Assembly (NCBI RefSeq): GCF_000210295.1
Contig: NC_026743.1
Location: forward strand, 2,356,001-2,420,000
Direction: 5' to 3'
DNA: 64,000 nucleotides
Source: Trypanosoma brucei gambiense DAL972
Lineage: Eukaryota; Euglenozoa; Kinetoplastea; Trypanosomatida; Trypanosomatidae
In this document: one piece after another, positions 28,899-39,400 of the stretch
Position numbering within the stretch: the stretch's first letter is position 1
Layout of the letters: each line of letters opens with the position of its first letter
The notes under the pieces: generated by a model
Told to the model about the DNA's origin: nothing
Seen by the model: the letters and a program-made list of their open reading frames with translations, nothing else
Database searches by the model: none
Program-made: the position numbers and the translations under genes

Positions 28899-30020
28899 GA
28901 TGCTGCTTGTGCTAGTGGAAAAGTTCGAACGTAAAACCCACCGTTTTATCCGTCTTCTTCCTTTTATTTTAAATTCGAATTGAACTAGAAGGAAGGAGCT
29001 CAAGAAAGAAAAATGGTAATTTGTTATAGTTTGTGTTTGTGTGTGTGTGTGTGTTTATTCTCATGTTAATGTTCATTTTTGTTTTAACCTGTTAACAACA
29101 ACTGTAATTAGTACTGTTGTGACAAGTATTTTATTATTTTTTTTCGGTGTGGCGGTAGCGAGAATAACAAATTTTCCTCTCCCTTTCCTCCCTCAGTTTG
29201 CCCCCCTTTTTTTAACTTCACCCGTTAAGTTAGACGTAGCAAATGTGTAGGGCATGTTGCAAAATCATTATTATACGAGCGGGTTTTAAGACATGTGGTC
29301 GTTGTATTAACCTACGGTTTCGTTCCCTTGATTGAGAATGAAGCTGTAGAGATGGGAGTTAATGTTAATGAAAACGTCAGAACGGGAGTGACCTCACGGT
29401 AACACAAATCACGTTGCGAGTGGGCTGCCGGAAAGAAAAAAAAGGAAAAGTATAAAATAAAACCATACAAAACGAAAAAAAGAAGAAACGGGGATGGGAG
29501 CTGAGGAAACGCGCTAATCTTCCTTCCTGCCTGCGGGAGGGGTGTTGGTAATCATGATGATAATAGTAATAACCGTGAAGATTGTAATGGTAGAGCTTGG
29601 GGACGCGTAACGAGCGGTATTGGTTTCCCCTTTTGTTGTTTTTGTTATTACTACTTATTTGTTGGAGTACCTACCGTGGTTGTGTTTTTTTTTTGTTATT
29701 TCTTCGGTTGTGTTTTCTCCACTTAGGTCGCTTCTTTACTTCGCGTGCCAAGGAACAACTGAGAGACTTGCCACCACTTTCGCCACGAGTGAATATGGTG
29801 TTCATGATCGAATGAAGGGAAGCATGTGAGATTGTAAGGAAGCGATCAAAGCAAACGTGGGGCAATCTTATCTGTTTTCATTAACCGCGCTATTATATAT
29901 ATGAAGTTCATTTTTCTTTAAATATCTGCGATCGCTAATGCTAAACATCATATTATCACTGCTGTTATTATTTTATTCAAAGTGAGCTGACGGCACTAGC
30001 GGTGGCAGTAGGAGGGAAAC
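28899..30020 (+). other. Intergenic: esterase 3' UTR and MRT4 splice region
   Basis: No gene seen in 1.12 kb. It holds a TG repeat at about 29039-29055, purine-rich runs near 29430-29490 and T-rich tracts near 29620-29710. The nearest acceptor to MRT4 is AG at 29981-29982, giving a 38-base 5' UTR. Confidence 0.55.
29039..29055. repeat. Short TG microsatellite
   Basis: An uninterrupted TG run in the 3' UTR region downstream of the esterase gene. Confidence 0.8.
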
Positions 30021-30701
30021 ATGCCAAAATCGAAGCGAGCTACGATTGTGCCACTTACGAAGACGCGTTCGAAAACGCGTGAGGAGAAGGATGAACTTAT
30101 CAACAAAATTCGCGATGCACTCGACGACTACACGGATGTTTATACATTCGAGCTCTCTAACATTCGCACGAACATCCTCCAGCAAATACGCGAGGAAAGG
30201 CGCAATGACAGCCGCCTCTTTCTCGGAAACAACAAGCTCCTCATGATCGCTCTTGGTCGAGACGACTCCAGTTCGCAGAGACCTAACCTACATAAGCTCA
30301 GTAAGTACCTTACCGGTTCATGCGGACTGCTCTTTACCAACCTCCCTCATCAAGATGTGAAGGAGTACTTCAAGGGTGTCAGCGCGGACGTGTTTGCTCG
30401 GACTGGGCAAGTTGCAACTTGTCCCTTGCTTTTGCGTACGGGGCCTCTCGCACAGTTTCCACACAGCATGTTTGATCACCTCTCACGTCTCGGGCTTCCC
30501 ATCAAACTGGACAAGGGGGTCATTGTTCTGCTGCGCGACACGACGGTGTGTGAAGTGGGCGACACTCTTACGGCGGAGGCTGCTCAACTTTTGAAGTTGT
30601 TTGGCATTCAGTCAGCGGAGTTTAAACTAGAGCTAACGGCCCATTGGGCGAAGGGTGTCGTCAAACGAATGTCAAAGAAAAAGAAGGAGGAAGAAAATTA
30701 A
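30021..30701 (+). CDS. MRT4: Ribosome assembly factor MRT4 (uL10 family)
   Basis: A 226-aa protein homologous to yeast Mrto4/Mrt4, the nuclear paralogue of ribosomal protein P0 (uL10) that occupies the P-stalk base on pre-60S particles until replaced by P0. It begins MPKSKRATIVPLTKTRSKTREEK, close to the typical MPKSKR..VVTLT...KK start. It keeps the rRNA-binding fold of uL10 (LRTNIL-like NIRTNILQQIREE, then SRLFLGNNKLLMIALGR). It lacks the long acidic C-terminal arm that binds P1/P2 and ends instead in a Lys/Glu tail. Length matches Mrt4 (about 236 aa) rather than P0 (above 310). Start ATG is at a clean leader after the AG at 29981-29982. Confidence 0.93.
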   Translation: MPKSKRATIVPLTKTRSKTREEKDELINKIRDALDDYTDVYTFELSNIRTNILQQIREERRNDSRLFLGNNKLLMIALGRDDSSSQRPNLHKLSKYLTGSCGLLFTNLPHQDVKEYFKGVSADVFARTGQVATCPLLLRTGPLAQFPHSMFDHLSRLGLPIKLDKGVIVLLRDTTVCEVGDTLTAEAAQLLKLFGIQSAEFKLELTAHWAKGVVKRMSKKKKEEEN

Positions 30702-31318
30702 AGAGTGTCAGCGGGTGCAGCTACAAGAACAGGCAAAGAAAAATGGGTTCGCACAGTAGGGGTCTGAGAGCAGCGAGGAAACAGGGGAACAGCGGGGAAT
30801 GCTGCGCGTCATTCTTGGGGTGAGGTTCGGTCCTGGGAATTGCCGGTTTTCACTACCTGTTGTCTTTAAAACTATAACGAGTAAATTAGTAAAGAGAAAA
30901 CGAAAGGGGGTAAGAAAGACCACCACCCTGTTCTTCTTAAACTCCGCTTTCGCAGCGCCATAAACCCCAGTAATATCAACTCTTTCATCATTCACATTTC
31001 TTATTATTGTGTATATGCTCACCTTACACGTGAGAAGAACCGTAGGATATAAAAACCCGGCCAAACAGGTAACGAGGAAAGAGCTGTTTCGTCAAGATAG
31101 TACGGGTCGACGTTTTGTAAATTTGGAGTCCCATTCTCTGTGTTAGGATCAGAGGAAGCGACAAGCACATAACAACGGCAGACCCTCGATAAGACTAAAC
31201 GTTAACTTCTCCGCCTCTGTTGTTACGCAACCACGACGCCATCGACGACGTGGCCTCAGTGGTTGGGAGCATCATATACACCAAACGTAACGCCGGAGCG
31301 TGAGGTTTGGAAGATATC
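30702..31318 (+). other. Intergenic: MRT4 3' UTR and VPS9-gene splice region
   Basis: No gene seen. A modest pyrimidine tract around 31205-31225 and AG at 31258-31259 precede an ATG-free 59-base leader to 31319. Confidence 0.55.
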
Positions 31319-33124
31319 ATGAATTCTGCTGCGAGTGAAGAGCAAACTAATGTGTTTCTGATGGCCATTCGGCCCGGAGGAATTCTGTATCCTCAACTTC
31401 AGTGTGCACCGATGGAGGTTTTGTGTTGCCCGCGGCAGTCGTCCCTTGTAGAAACCGGGTTTGCACCTTATCTCTCGCTTCCTGCGCCTGTTGAGAATTC
31501 GGTTGTTACGCTTTCTATCAACGAAACGACATTTCACTTGACATCAACACAGCAGGAAAAGGTGTCGCAGGTCCTTCGTGAGGAATTTCTCGTGTATCAC
31601 ACACTGCGTTTTGCGAGTGTTGCCTCATCTTCGTTTGTTACTGGACGTGGACACAAAGGTGAGTTTTCTTCTGATCTGAAGAGCATAGCACGCTTTGGCC
31701 GTATCGGTGCCTGCGCGGTGATTGGTGACTCGATTACCGTTCAGCTGCAACAGCGAGAGGAAAGGACGCTCCCCGATGGAGGCGTCAATGTGTTCATTTT
31801 GGAAGAACCCTTTATGGATGCAAGCGAGAGGCAGAACTCTATCGCGGCACTAAAGCGTGCAGTTGGTTGCTCAGATGATGGCTCTCCACAAAACGCTTTG
31901 GGGAGTAGTGGTGGGGCGTCTCCTTCGGGTCCCATGCAAGGCCGAGAGTGGCGCTACACGCGCGAGGCCATCGAGAGCTATCGGAGGGGTGTCTCAAAAG
32001 AAACAGATGAGCGCTTTGCCGAGTTCCAGCAGCTCATGAAGAAACCTATGTGCTTTCCCATAGTAAAGACACTTTCTGGATTCTTAGAAGCAGTGGATAA
32101 GCGAGACAGCCTCCAGATAAAGAGTTCGCACGTCACACACGCAATTACACTTTGCATGAACCAATGTAGGCAGATACCACTCCTTCTGGACGACTGGGAG
32201 AAGCTTCGCATCATCGAGGAGGGACTTGAAAAACATATAATGACTAAGTTGTTCAAACGTACGTTCGGCGTTTGCCCAGAAGAGCAAAAGTGTGAAACGG
32301 AACTCAGCGAAAAGTTACACCGGTTGTCAAAGTCAGTTAGGGCACAGGACCTCGAGGCACTAGAGGAGGTTGAGAGCCATAGTTGTTGGGAACAGGCAAT
32401 GTACGAGTTGGACGCAATGAACTTTTTTAAATCACCGAGAGGCAAGTTTTTGTGCAGCCTACGTGCTTATCAGCAACTTACTGAAATAGTGAGAGATACT
32501 GTAGCAGAGATAAAGAAAGCAAGGAGCAAAAATCCAAACAAAGCTCTTGATGCTGATGATTTTGGGGCGAACGAATTTCTCCCTTGCTTCCTGTTGCTGG
32601 TTCTCCGTGCGTGCCCGCGTAACTTCTATCTGAATGTGCAATATGTGAAAAACTTTCACAGCCCTGACAGAATGACACCAGAGGAGAGTTACTGCCTTGC
32701 TACACTGGAATCAGCAGTGAGTTTCTGGCAGTCATACTCCAACGCAAGCACAGGCACGGCAACCCCAGCATGCGCAGTACCTGCTGCCCCTGCTCCCGTG
32801 TCGTCGGCGCCCGTACCTGTTGTGGAACCGCAATTACAACCCCAAGCTAACTTCTTGGATAGTCTATTCACCTCTCCAGCCTCTTCTATCATTATTCCAA
32901 CTTCTGGACCAGTGGATCTGAGTTCCTCGTATAACTTTGATGACTTCTTTAACGGCGGTGGGGGCACTGTTCTAACGCCCCCAAAGAAGGAGAACAAAAT
33001 TAATGTGACGAGGTTACTGCTGGACGACAAGAAGTCATTCGACGATCTCAGTGTAGCGGAGCTCCGCGCAGTCGTGGAGGAAGCGCGATGTCTCCTTGCA
33101 GAGAAGCGGAACGCCCGGTCGTAA
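31319..33124 (+). CDS. VPS9-domain protein (Rab5-GEF family), possibly degenerate catalytic finger
   Basis: A 601-aa protein with a VPS9 domain in its second half. The central region is helical (LKRAVG..., then KPMCFPIVKTLSGFLEAVD), followed by the helical-bundle-like SPRGKFLCSLRAYQQLTEIV. Then comes the VPS9 core from about residue 411: FGANEFLPCFLLLVLRACPR, FYLNVQYVKNF and EESYCLATLESAVSFW. VPS9 domains activate Rab5-family GTPases on early endosomes. The canonical core reads A-D-E/D-F-L-P, with the Asp as nucleotide-displacing finger; here it is A-N-E-F-L-P. The family Thr of the Y..T pair is Ala, while the Tyr is kept. A Pro/Ala-rich linker and a basic C-terminal helix close the protein. 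Start is the first ATG after AG 31258-31259; TTG at 31307 is not credible. Confidence 0.87.
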   Translation: MNSAASEEQTNVFLMAIRPGGILYPQLQCAPMEVLCCPRQSSLVETGFAPYLSLPAPVENSVVTLSINETTFHLTSTQQEKVSQVLREEFLVYHTLRFASVASSSFVTGRGHKGEFSSDLKSIARFGRIGACAVIGDSITVQLQQREERTLPDGGVNVFILEEPFMDASERQNSIAALKRAVGCSDDGSPQNALGSSGGASPSGPMQGREWRYTREAIESYRRGVSKETDERFAEFQQLMKKPMCFPIVKTLSGFLEAVDKRDSLQIKSSHVTHAITLCMNQCRQIPLLLDDWEKLRIIEEGLEKHIMTKLFKRTFGVCPEEQKCETELSEKLHRLSKSVRAQDLEALEEVESHSCWEQAMYELDAMNFFKSPRGKFLCSLRAYQQLTEIVRDTVAEIKKARSKNPNKALDADDFGANEFLPCFLLLVLRACPRNFYLNVQYVKNFHSPDRMTPEESYCLATLESAVSFWQSYSNASTGTATPACAVPAAPAPVSSAPVPVVEPQLQPQANFLDSLFTSPASSIIIPTSGPVDLSSSYNFDDFFNGGGGTVLTPPKKENKINVTRLLLDDKKSFDDLSVAELRAVVEEARCLLAEKRNARS

Positions 33125-33608
33125 GGCCACGACAAGGCGTGGGGAGAAAATCGGACGTTCTTTATTTTTGGAACTGTTATGTTTCTTCAGTTGCCGCGGT
33201 TATTGCGGTTTTTGTACTATAGCGACTATCGGCCTGTATTACCTCCCGATTTGTAGGGCATAGGTGAGCCACTAGTGTGCTTTTCCCATAAAGCAGTTGT
33301 GTTGAAACCGTCCTCGCGTGCACCTCCCACGCCCCTCGTTTTTTTTCCATCCTCCAATTTTGGTTTGGCCTTCGTGTACGACGGTGTGGCATCTTTTTTG
33401 CTGTGCAAAATGTGGGTGTAGTCCGTCCACGGTGCTGAAATGGGGAGGTTACTCTGTTTCCTTTCGGTTTTCCCTTCTTGTGGTCGTTGCTCTTTTACCA
33501 CACTTCCATCACTGCGTGGTGAGCGAACGTAAACCCACGTACTCATCACTGCTTTGTTTTTGTCGTGACATACTTCTTGCTGTTGAAACTATTTCTTGTG
33601 CATATATA

Positions 33609-33670
<62 letters not shown>

Positions 33671-33943
33671 TGTGTGTATTTGCGTCCTTCAATATGCCTT
33701 CTTTCTTTTCCCTCCTGGGAATGCACCGTGCTAACTGTAACAACAGTGATGATGGTTTGCTGTCTTGATGACTTGTGCTGTTGTTGTTGTTTTTTCCGAA
33801 CTGGGTTTCCCCTTTTTTCGTGATTTATAACAACATAGTAAAAGGAAGAACCGAAGTTTCTACAAAATTTTTACACGTTAATACTCGCAACGTTACGCCG
33901 CGCACGCATTCACTTTCGACCTGCTTTCATCTCTTCAACGCTG
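33125..33943 (+). other. Intergenic: VPS9-gene 3' UTR with long GT repeat
   Basis: No gene seen. A T-rich tract at about 33777-33819 leads to the AG at 33837-33838. The first ATG after it in any frame is 33944, giving a 105-base 5' UTR. Confidence 0.6.
33612..33668. repeat. (GT)28 microsatellite
   Basis: About 57 bases of uninterrupted GT, the longest simple repeat in the window, in a presumed 3' UTR. Likely length-polymorphic between isolates. Confidence 0.95.
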
Positions 33944-34246
33944 ATGTCCGCCGAGGCCGTAGCAGACCTGGAGAGGCGTGCCGCCGCCGCTGAAACCGCA
34001 ATTGGGGAGTTGAGTTTGCGACTTCAAACAATGGGCTCGAGTGTCGGGGCAGGTATTGAACCAAGGCTACGAGAACTGCTTAAACTAATGCACGAAGACC
34101 GCGCAGAATTTGAGGCAGTGCGGGCCCAGCGCGATGAGCTGAAGGAAGAAAACGAGAGACTCAAGATACAAGTGGCAAAGCATGAGTATCGCATCAAACA
34201 CTTATTGAGAACAATAGAGGAAATCTCTCCGGAGGAGAACTCGTAG
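33944..34246 (+). CDS. Small coiled-coil protein, 100 aa
   Basis: A 100-aa, strongly charged helical protein. Heptad-like Leu spacing runs from residue 5 to 95 (MSAEAVADLERRAAAAETAI, LRELLKLMHEDRAEFEAVRAQ, DELKEENERLKIQVAKHEY, RIKHLLRTIEEI), consistent with a single coiled coil. I do not recognise a family. Evidence that it is real: it is the first ATG after a good polypyrimidine tract and AG (33837-33838), its codons favour G/C at the third position like neighbouring genes, and the product has a coherent structure unlike shadow frames. Small coiled-coil proteins of this kind are common in the cytoskeleton or as complex subunits, but nothing here allows a role to be named. Confidence 0.75.
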   Translation: MSAEAVADLERRAAAAETAIGELSLRLQTMGSSVGAGIEPRLRELLKLMHEDRAEFEAVRAQRDELKEENERLKIQVAKHEYRIKHLLRTIEEISPEENS

Positions 34247-34610
34247 TGATATGAAGTAAAAGGGAGTGCATGCGTCACTTTATTTTCATTCATCCACAGT
34301 TGTGTTTGGATGGAAAGAGGCTATCGTGGTCGCGGCAAAGTTCTCCCCACACCATTATGATAATCTTCTTCAAACTCTTTACCTTGTTCACACCGGCGGT
34401 CCATCACGTCCAAGAAAAAGAGTTAAGCGACCACCCATGTTTCGTAAACTATGCATTGTCACCTTCCTTTAACGACACGTACAGGGGGAAATGTGGACGG
34501 GACACTGCATGGCCATGTGTAGGGTGTATGATCCCGTAGCTCACTGCACTTCCTCACTTTACCAACTTTTTCTACCCTATAACGTCGTGTTTATGTGGCA
34601 TGTTGTTATG

Positions 34611-34703
34611 TTTCCTCCCTTTCTCCTCCCCTCTCCTCTCCCTCCCCCCTTCTTTTGTCTTTTTAACATTTGCTTCTGCCCGTCATTTCCCCTTTCTATT
34701 TAG
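34611..34703 (+). promoter_or_regulatory. Strong polypyrimidine tract and acceptor AG without a clear gene
   Basis: Pyrimidines only from 34611 to 34656, broken once, then T-rich up to the AG at 34702-34703. The mRNA would open with a 9-codon ORF (ATG at 34711). This looks like a trans-splice acceptor in every respect except that no recognisable coding region follows. Confidence 0.6.
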
Positions 34704-34863
34704 TAACGATAATGAAGACGCTTGAAAGCTGGTGCGGTTAGAGCACATTGCTTGGGTTGGGAAAAACCCCCTCACCGTCGTCCAGAGCGAGGTGGCAGCG
34801 TGGGGAGTGTTGGTGGGGAACATCAACGAAACATTTTGTGGATGGTTGCAGCAATGTGTATAC

Positions 34864-35307
34864 ATGCATAAATTAGCATTGTTGTGTACTTGGATTGGGA
34901 GTTGGTTTGCGGGCGATACGCCAAGCAGGAGCACGGAGAGGCAGGGAAAGGAAAACATGCAAATAACAAAGCCTTTAAGAGAACACCAAGAAGAGTGGGT
35001 GGGTGGCGTAATTTCTTCTATATGTTTTATCGCCAGACATCCTCTCGGTACTGCTTGCCGGTATTCGGATATGATACCGCAAGTACTGTGTGTGTATATG
35101 TGTGTGTGTGGGCCGCAGAATAGTGGTGGTATGAGGAAACGGGGTGTGATAAACACTTTCGTGCGACTCTTGTTGTATGGCAACTTACCCAGTTTTACGT
35201 TGAGTAACCACCACATACACGTGGATGAGTATGTGCCGTTGTTGTTACTGTTTTTGGCATCTTTAAGTTATCTGCTTCATTTTATGGTTCCGCTCCCAGG
35301 TGCATAA
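34864..35307 (+). CDS. Possible orphan ORF, 147 aa (doubtful)
   Basis: An ATG-started frame downstream of the orphan acceptor at 34702-34703. The product (MHKLALLCTWIGSWFAG..., ending in a hydrophobic LLLLFLASLSYLLHF stretch) matches nothing I know. It includes residues encoded by a TG repeat near 35091-35110, and its codon use does not resemble the neighbouring genes. Two short ORFs (from 34711 and 34843) precede it in the presumed leader. It is listed only because a strong splice signal lies upstream; a noncoding RNA is equally likely. Confidence 0.18.
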   Translation: MHKLALLCTWIGSWFAGDTPSRSTERQGKENMQITKPLREHQEEWVGGVISSICFIARHPLGTACRYSDMIPQVLCVYMCVCGPQNSGGMRKRGVINTFVRLLLYGNLPSFTLSNHHIHVDEYVPLLLLFLASLSYLLHFMVPLPGA

Positions 35308-36400
35308 ACAATCATGCCTCTCATTTATTATGTTTTGTTGTTTGTTTCATGTCCCTTACTCCCTTGGTTTTTTTTATTACTAATTATTACACTTAATAGG
35401 CTGTGAGAAGTCTGCAAGGAGGCACCCACAGCAACCGAACCGAAGAGGAAGAAGAAAAAAAAAAAAGTGGGGCGCACTGAACTTGGTGTTCCCGTTGTTT
35501 GGGAGCACGCGGAGTGGGAGAAGCTTAAGGGTTGAAGAAACAGAAAAGGGTGCGGCGAGACACGTGTAACAAATCACGTCTACCCGCACAGCAACACTAA
35601 TAGTAGCAGCAGCGGTAACAACAAAGGAGGAAGAGGGAAGGAAAAGTTGTGTGAAGGACGGCGCTGCGCTGGAAGGCGACCGCGGGGAACGAACGGAATC
35701 AAAAAGAAAGCAAGAAAAAAAATAAAACCCCGCGAAGGACAGGCGAGGGAGTAAAGGCAAAAGCGGTACAATATAAGAGTTGGGGAGTCGTATTTTGTGG
35801 ACAGCAGCAACAGTTATAACAGCGGGCTGTGTCGACAGAACTAAACTCGCATATACACACACACACAAAAAAAAAAAGAACACTCTCATACATTCGTCAT
35901 CTTCCATTTGTCTTTCTTCAGGTGTGCTCGTCCGACTCTCGCCTCGCCGTATTCTTGCAATTGTCCAGACGCACTCATTTGTACCCAATACACTTACAGC
36001 CATATATTTATACACCCGGTTGTTAGGTGCTTCCAGGGTGAAAAACGGAACGTGGAGAGGTAACGGTGACATTTTCCTTCCCCAATCGACGGTGAGCACA
36101 AAGGGAAAAGGGGAAAGCGTAATATTTTGTTATTGAACGAAGCAAAAAAGAAAGAAAGAGAGGGGGACAAAAGGGGTTTGGTTTGTTTTTCCGTGTTTAC
36201 TTTGATCTGTAGGATTATCTGTTGTTTTCAGTTTGTTCCTTAGTTTTGTTTTTTGCCGCATCCAGTGTGGAGCAGCTAACGGTTGTATTCAGGAAGAGAA
36301 GAAAGGAGTGAGTCAGTTGGAGAAAAGAAGAAAAGGGAGAATATTAATATTAACCAAAATAAACCGACGACAAAGTGTTTCCTTCTTGGGTGGCTTTATT

Positions 36401-39400
36401 ATGTTGTTGGGGTTGAAAGATCTTTTTATTGTACGCGGGGGAGCTGCCCACAGGCCAACTCTTCAGTGTGATGAAGACGGTTTCGTCGTGTACCTTATGC
36501 TTCTTGTGGCTTATTGCATTTGTGTTTGCTTCACCACATGGAACTACGGGAGGACATGCTCTCCGGTTGTGTTGGAGACCATCATTTTACTTGCGCGAGT
36601 TATGGTTGGAAATAGTGAATTGTTGTTCAAAGGGGATCAAGCTGCAGCGTGGGCTGGGTTTGGTGGCCCGCATCGGTCTCCAAACGGGGAAACCTCTTCG
36701 CACGGTGTTGGGTCGCAGCAGCGGCGAAAGGATCGAGTAATTTCAAAACCCACGTTTGCCCCGGTGCCGTTTTTTTCAGTTTGTGCTGCGGCGTTTTTGA
36801 TTGTATCTGCTTTTACTACGTTGTTCTGCAAGACAGATGCTTGTTTACTGCACTCCACCCGAATTGCATTTGGTCTCAGCATGGTAATCATACCCGCTAC
36901 TCTCACGGGTCGCAAGGCGTTCATGCTCGCGGGGGGTTGTTATCTCGTATATGTGTTTTGGGGGCCTTTCGCCCTCTATGTCCAACAGTTTCAAGAGTCT
37001 GGTACGCACACTTGGTGGCACTCTCTTTACTCCCGTTACAGCACGGCCCTTGCACTTACTGTGCTGCTGATGGACGTTAGAGATTTCACCCAGTGCCAGT
37101 TGGGTAGAAAGTGTGTGGCGGCTTTTCCAGCGCTAGAGAAACTGGTGAAAATCATTCCAGATTCTTCGTCACATGGAGATGATAAGGTCTGGGGGGTTTC
37201 AATCAGTTATGTGTGTTTCGTGTGTTCTATCACCACCATGACGCTTTGTTTGTGGGCGTCTTCGATGATGCTTGAGAGATCATTGGATGTGTCATGCACA
37301 GGAGTTTTTTGTGCGTTGGTCGTTGTACTGAAAATTGCGGATGGCTGCTTAGCGAAAGGCTTCATGAAGGCATTGCGGGAATCCTTTCCATTGCTCACAA
37401 TTAGTGCTCTTCTGGTCGCTGTTGTTTACTATTGTGTGCCCGTCGAGTCGCACCCGATAGTAGCGGGGAGTATGCCGTGCTCGATGGTGGTTGTTTACAT
37501 TGCAAACCGGTGCCCGTGTGGTTCATATTCTGAAACGATATTTTTACTTATGTGGCTGACGATGTTTGGGTCGGTATATCGGGGCTCGAGCTTCGCCCAT
37601 GTGATCGAGGGTCGTTACGTATTTCCTAACCAAATGCTTCACTTGGTTACCATTGGTGTTGGCTTTCATACCCTGTTTGTATTGGGGTTTGCCACTCTCA
37701 CACAAGGGTCTCACCCATGCAGTGGGCCGTTGCTGCCGCTATATAAAAGAGTGACCGCCATACTGAGGGAGCTGCGCCTGTTGAACAAGGGTCGGTGTGG
37801 ACGAAAAGAGGAGAGAAACACTCGATCATCACCGCCACCACAAACTGTGGTGGAGAGGTCGCCTCTAAGGGTCGAAACGCGTGGGGCCGAAAAGAATGGT
37901 AACTCTACCGAGGGAAATCTCTATGTGGTGTCATCTGAGTTGCCTTCATTAACGAAGTTGGTCAAAGTGGAGGCAGAACTCAGCGCAGAAATTTCAAGCA
38001 CGACAGAACAACCCAGCCAAGAAGATGACGAATTTTTTGGTGTTGTACACAGGGGGTCGACGGGTGAGGGTGTGAAGCGGTTGGAGTGTTTAGTCGATCA
38101 CGGATCAGCAGTGGAGAGCACACAAGGAGTTTCACAGCATGAGTCCCCAACTGCCACACCCATTTTGGTACACGAGGGACACTTCAATGAATCTCACATG
38201 GACGCGAGAGAAGAAGAGGCGGAAACGACACCAGCATTTGAGGACATTAGGGAAATGGAATGCCCCAAAAAAGAGATGGAGGAGAAGGTGATGATTATAT
38301 TGGAGGAAAGGCAGGAAAGCAGAGTGAGGGACGTGGCCGACCAGTCATCAGAGATGGGGAAAAGGAAGTTGTCGGCGAACGGTAACAGCAAGGCGACGTA
38401 TGCAGAGGCCGTCCTCGAGGATCTACAAGCCGAAACCAAGGCGGTGAAACTCATTACTGCTCAACAGAAGGCGCAACAGCCGGAAGAATCACTTGATAAG
38501 CAACAACTTCTGCGAGAGTCAGGGCTTTCCGAACCGAAGAAAAACGTTTTGCGGGCCTCCACCTCCGCAGAAGGATCGCTTAAAAGGAGTGGTGATGCTT
38601 CTGAGCGTGTTCCTGTGGGGGCGGTAGTGAAGATGTCGCGGCAACACCAAGCAACAGCAAAATCGAAGAAAGAATCAACCGTGCCATTGCCCAAATGCAT
38701 GGTGACGGCGCAGGAAATGTCAAGCACACCAGCGCTGGTAGCAGCGGATGTGGCAGTTGAAAGGCCTTCAAAGAAAGAAGTGAAGCACGCAACAACGCCT
38801 AAGCGCAATACGGCGGAGGTCGAGGCAGAGAAGCAGAAAGGCACTGCAAAAGGTGTTAATCAAAAGGGTGGTAAAATCCTTCAAGATGAACCTGCGAAGA
38901 AACCTCGTGCAGTAGCGGACAGCTTGAAACAGAAGGAGAAAGTTGAGTCAAGACGACGGAAAGACGAGAAGGATCCGACGCGCTGTACTTCTGACAGCAA
39001 ACCGAAGCAATTTGTCCCTTCACTTCAGAACATTGGGGCCCAAGTTGGTGATAATTGTAGAGAGGACGGGAATGCAAACGACACCAAAACAACAACTGCA
39101 ACTGGTGTTGCAGCGGACCAGCCATCCTGTACTTCAAAGAACTCCGCGGTTGCCAGCGAAACACGTGAGTGTGTAGCCATCTCTATACCGCAACCGCGTT
39201 CCTGGAGCAGCCCTGCCCAAAATACATCGCTAGTGCTTAATCCCATTGCGGCGGAGGCAAATTCAAGGAAAACCACATGTTGGAACACTTCTTCAGTAAA
39301 TAACGGTTGTGAAACTGCCGGTTTTGGCGATCAGATTTCCTTATTGGGAAAAACATCATCTCCATGGGAGACGCCTCCCTCTCTCGGGGAGAGCCCTTTG

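Larger units (their letters stand above)
34247..36400 (+). other. 2.15-kb stretch with an orphan splice tract
   Basis: Contains a 46-base uninterrupted pyrimidine run at 34611-34656, then more T-rich sequence and AG at 34702-34703, the strongest splice-like signal in the window, but no convincing ORF follows. Further right are A- and purine-rich runs (35440-35730). The acceptor for the 1221-aa gene is AG at 36230-36231, after which the first ATG is 36401. Confidence 0.55.

Noticed and set aside
39210..39270. PAM2-like LNP..A motif in the tail of the 1221-aa protein
   Set aside because: The essential aromatic residue is missing, so a PABP-binding motif is not supported.
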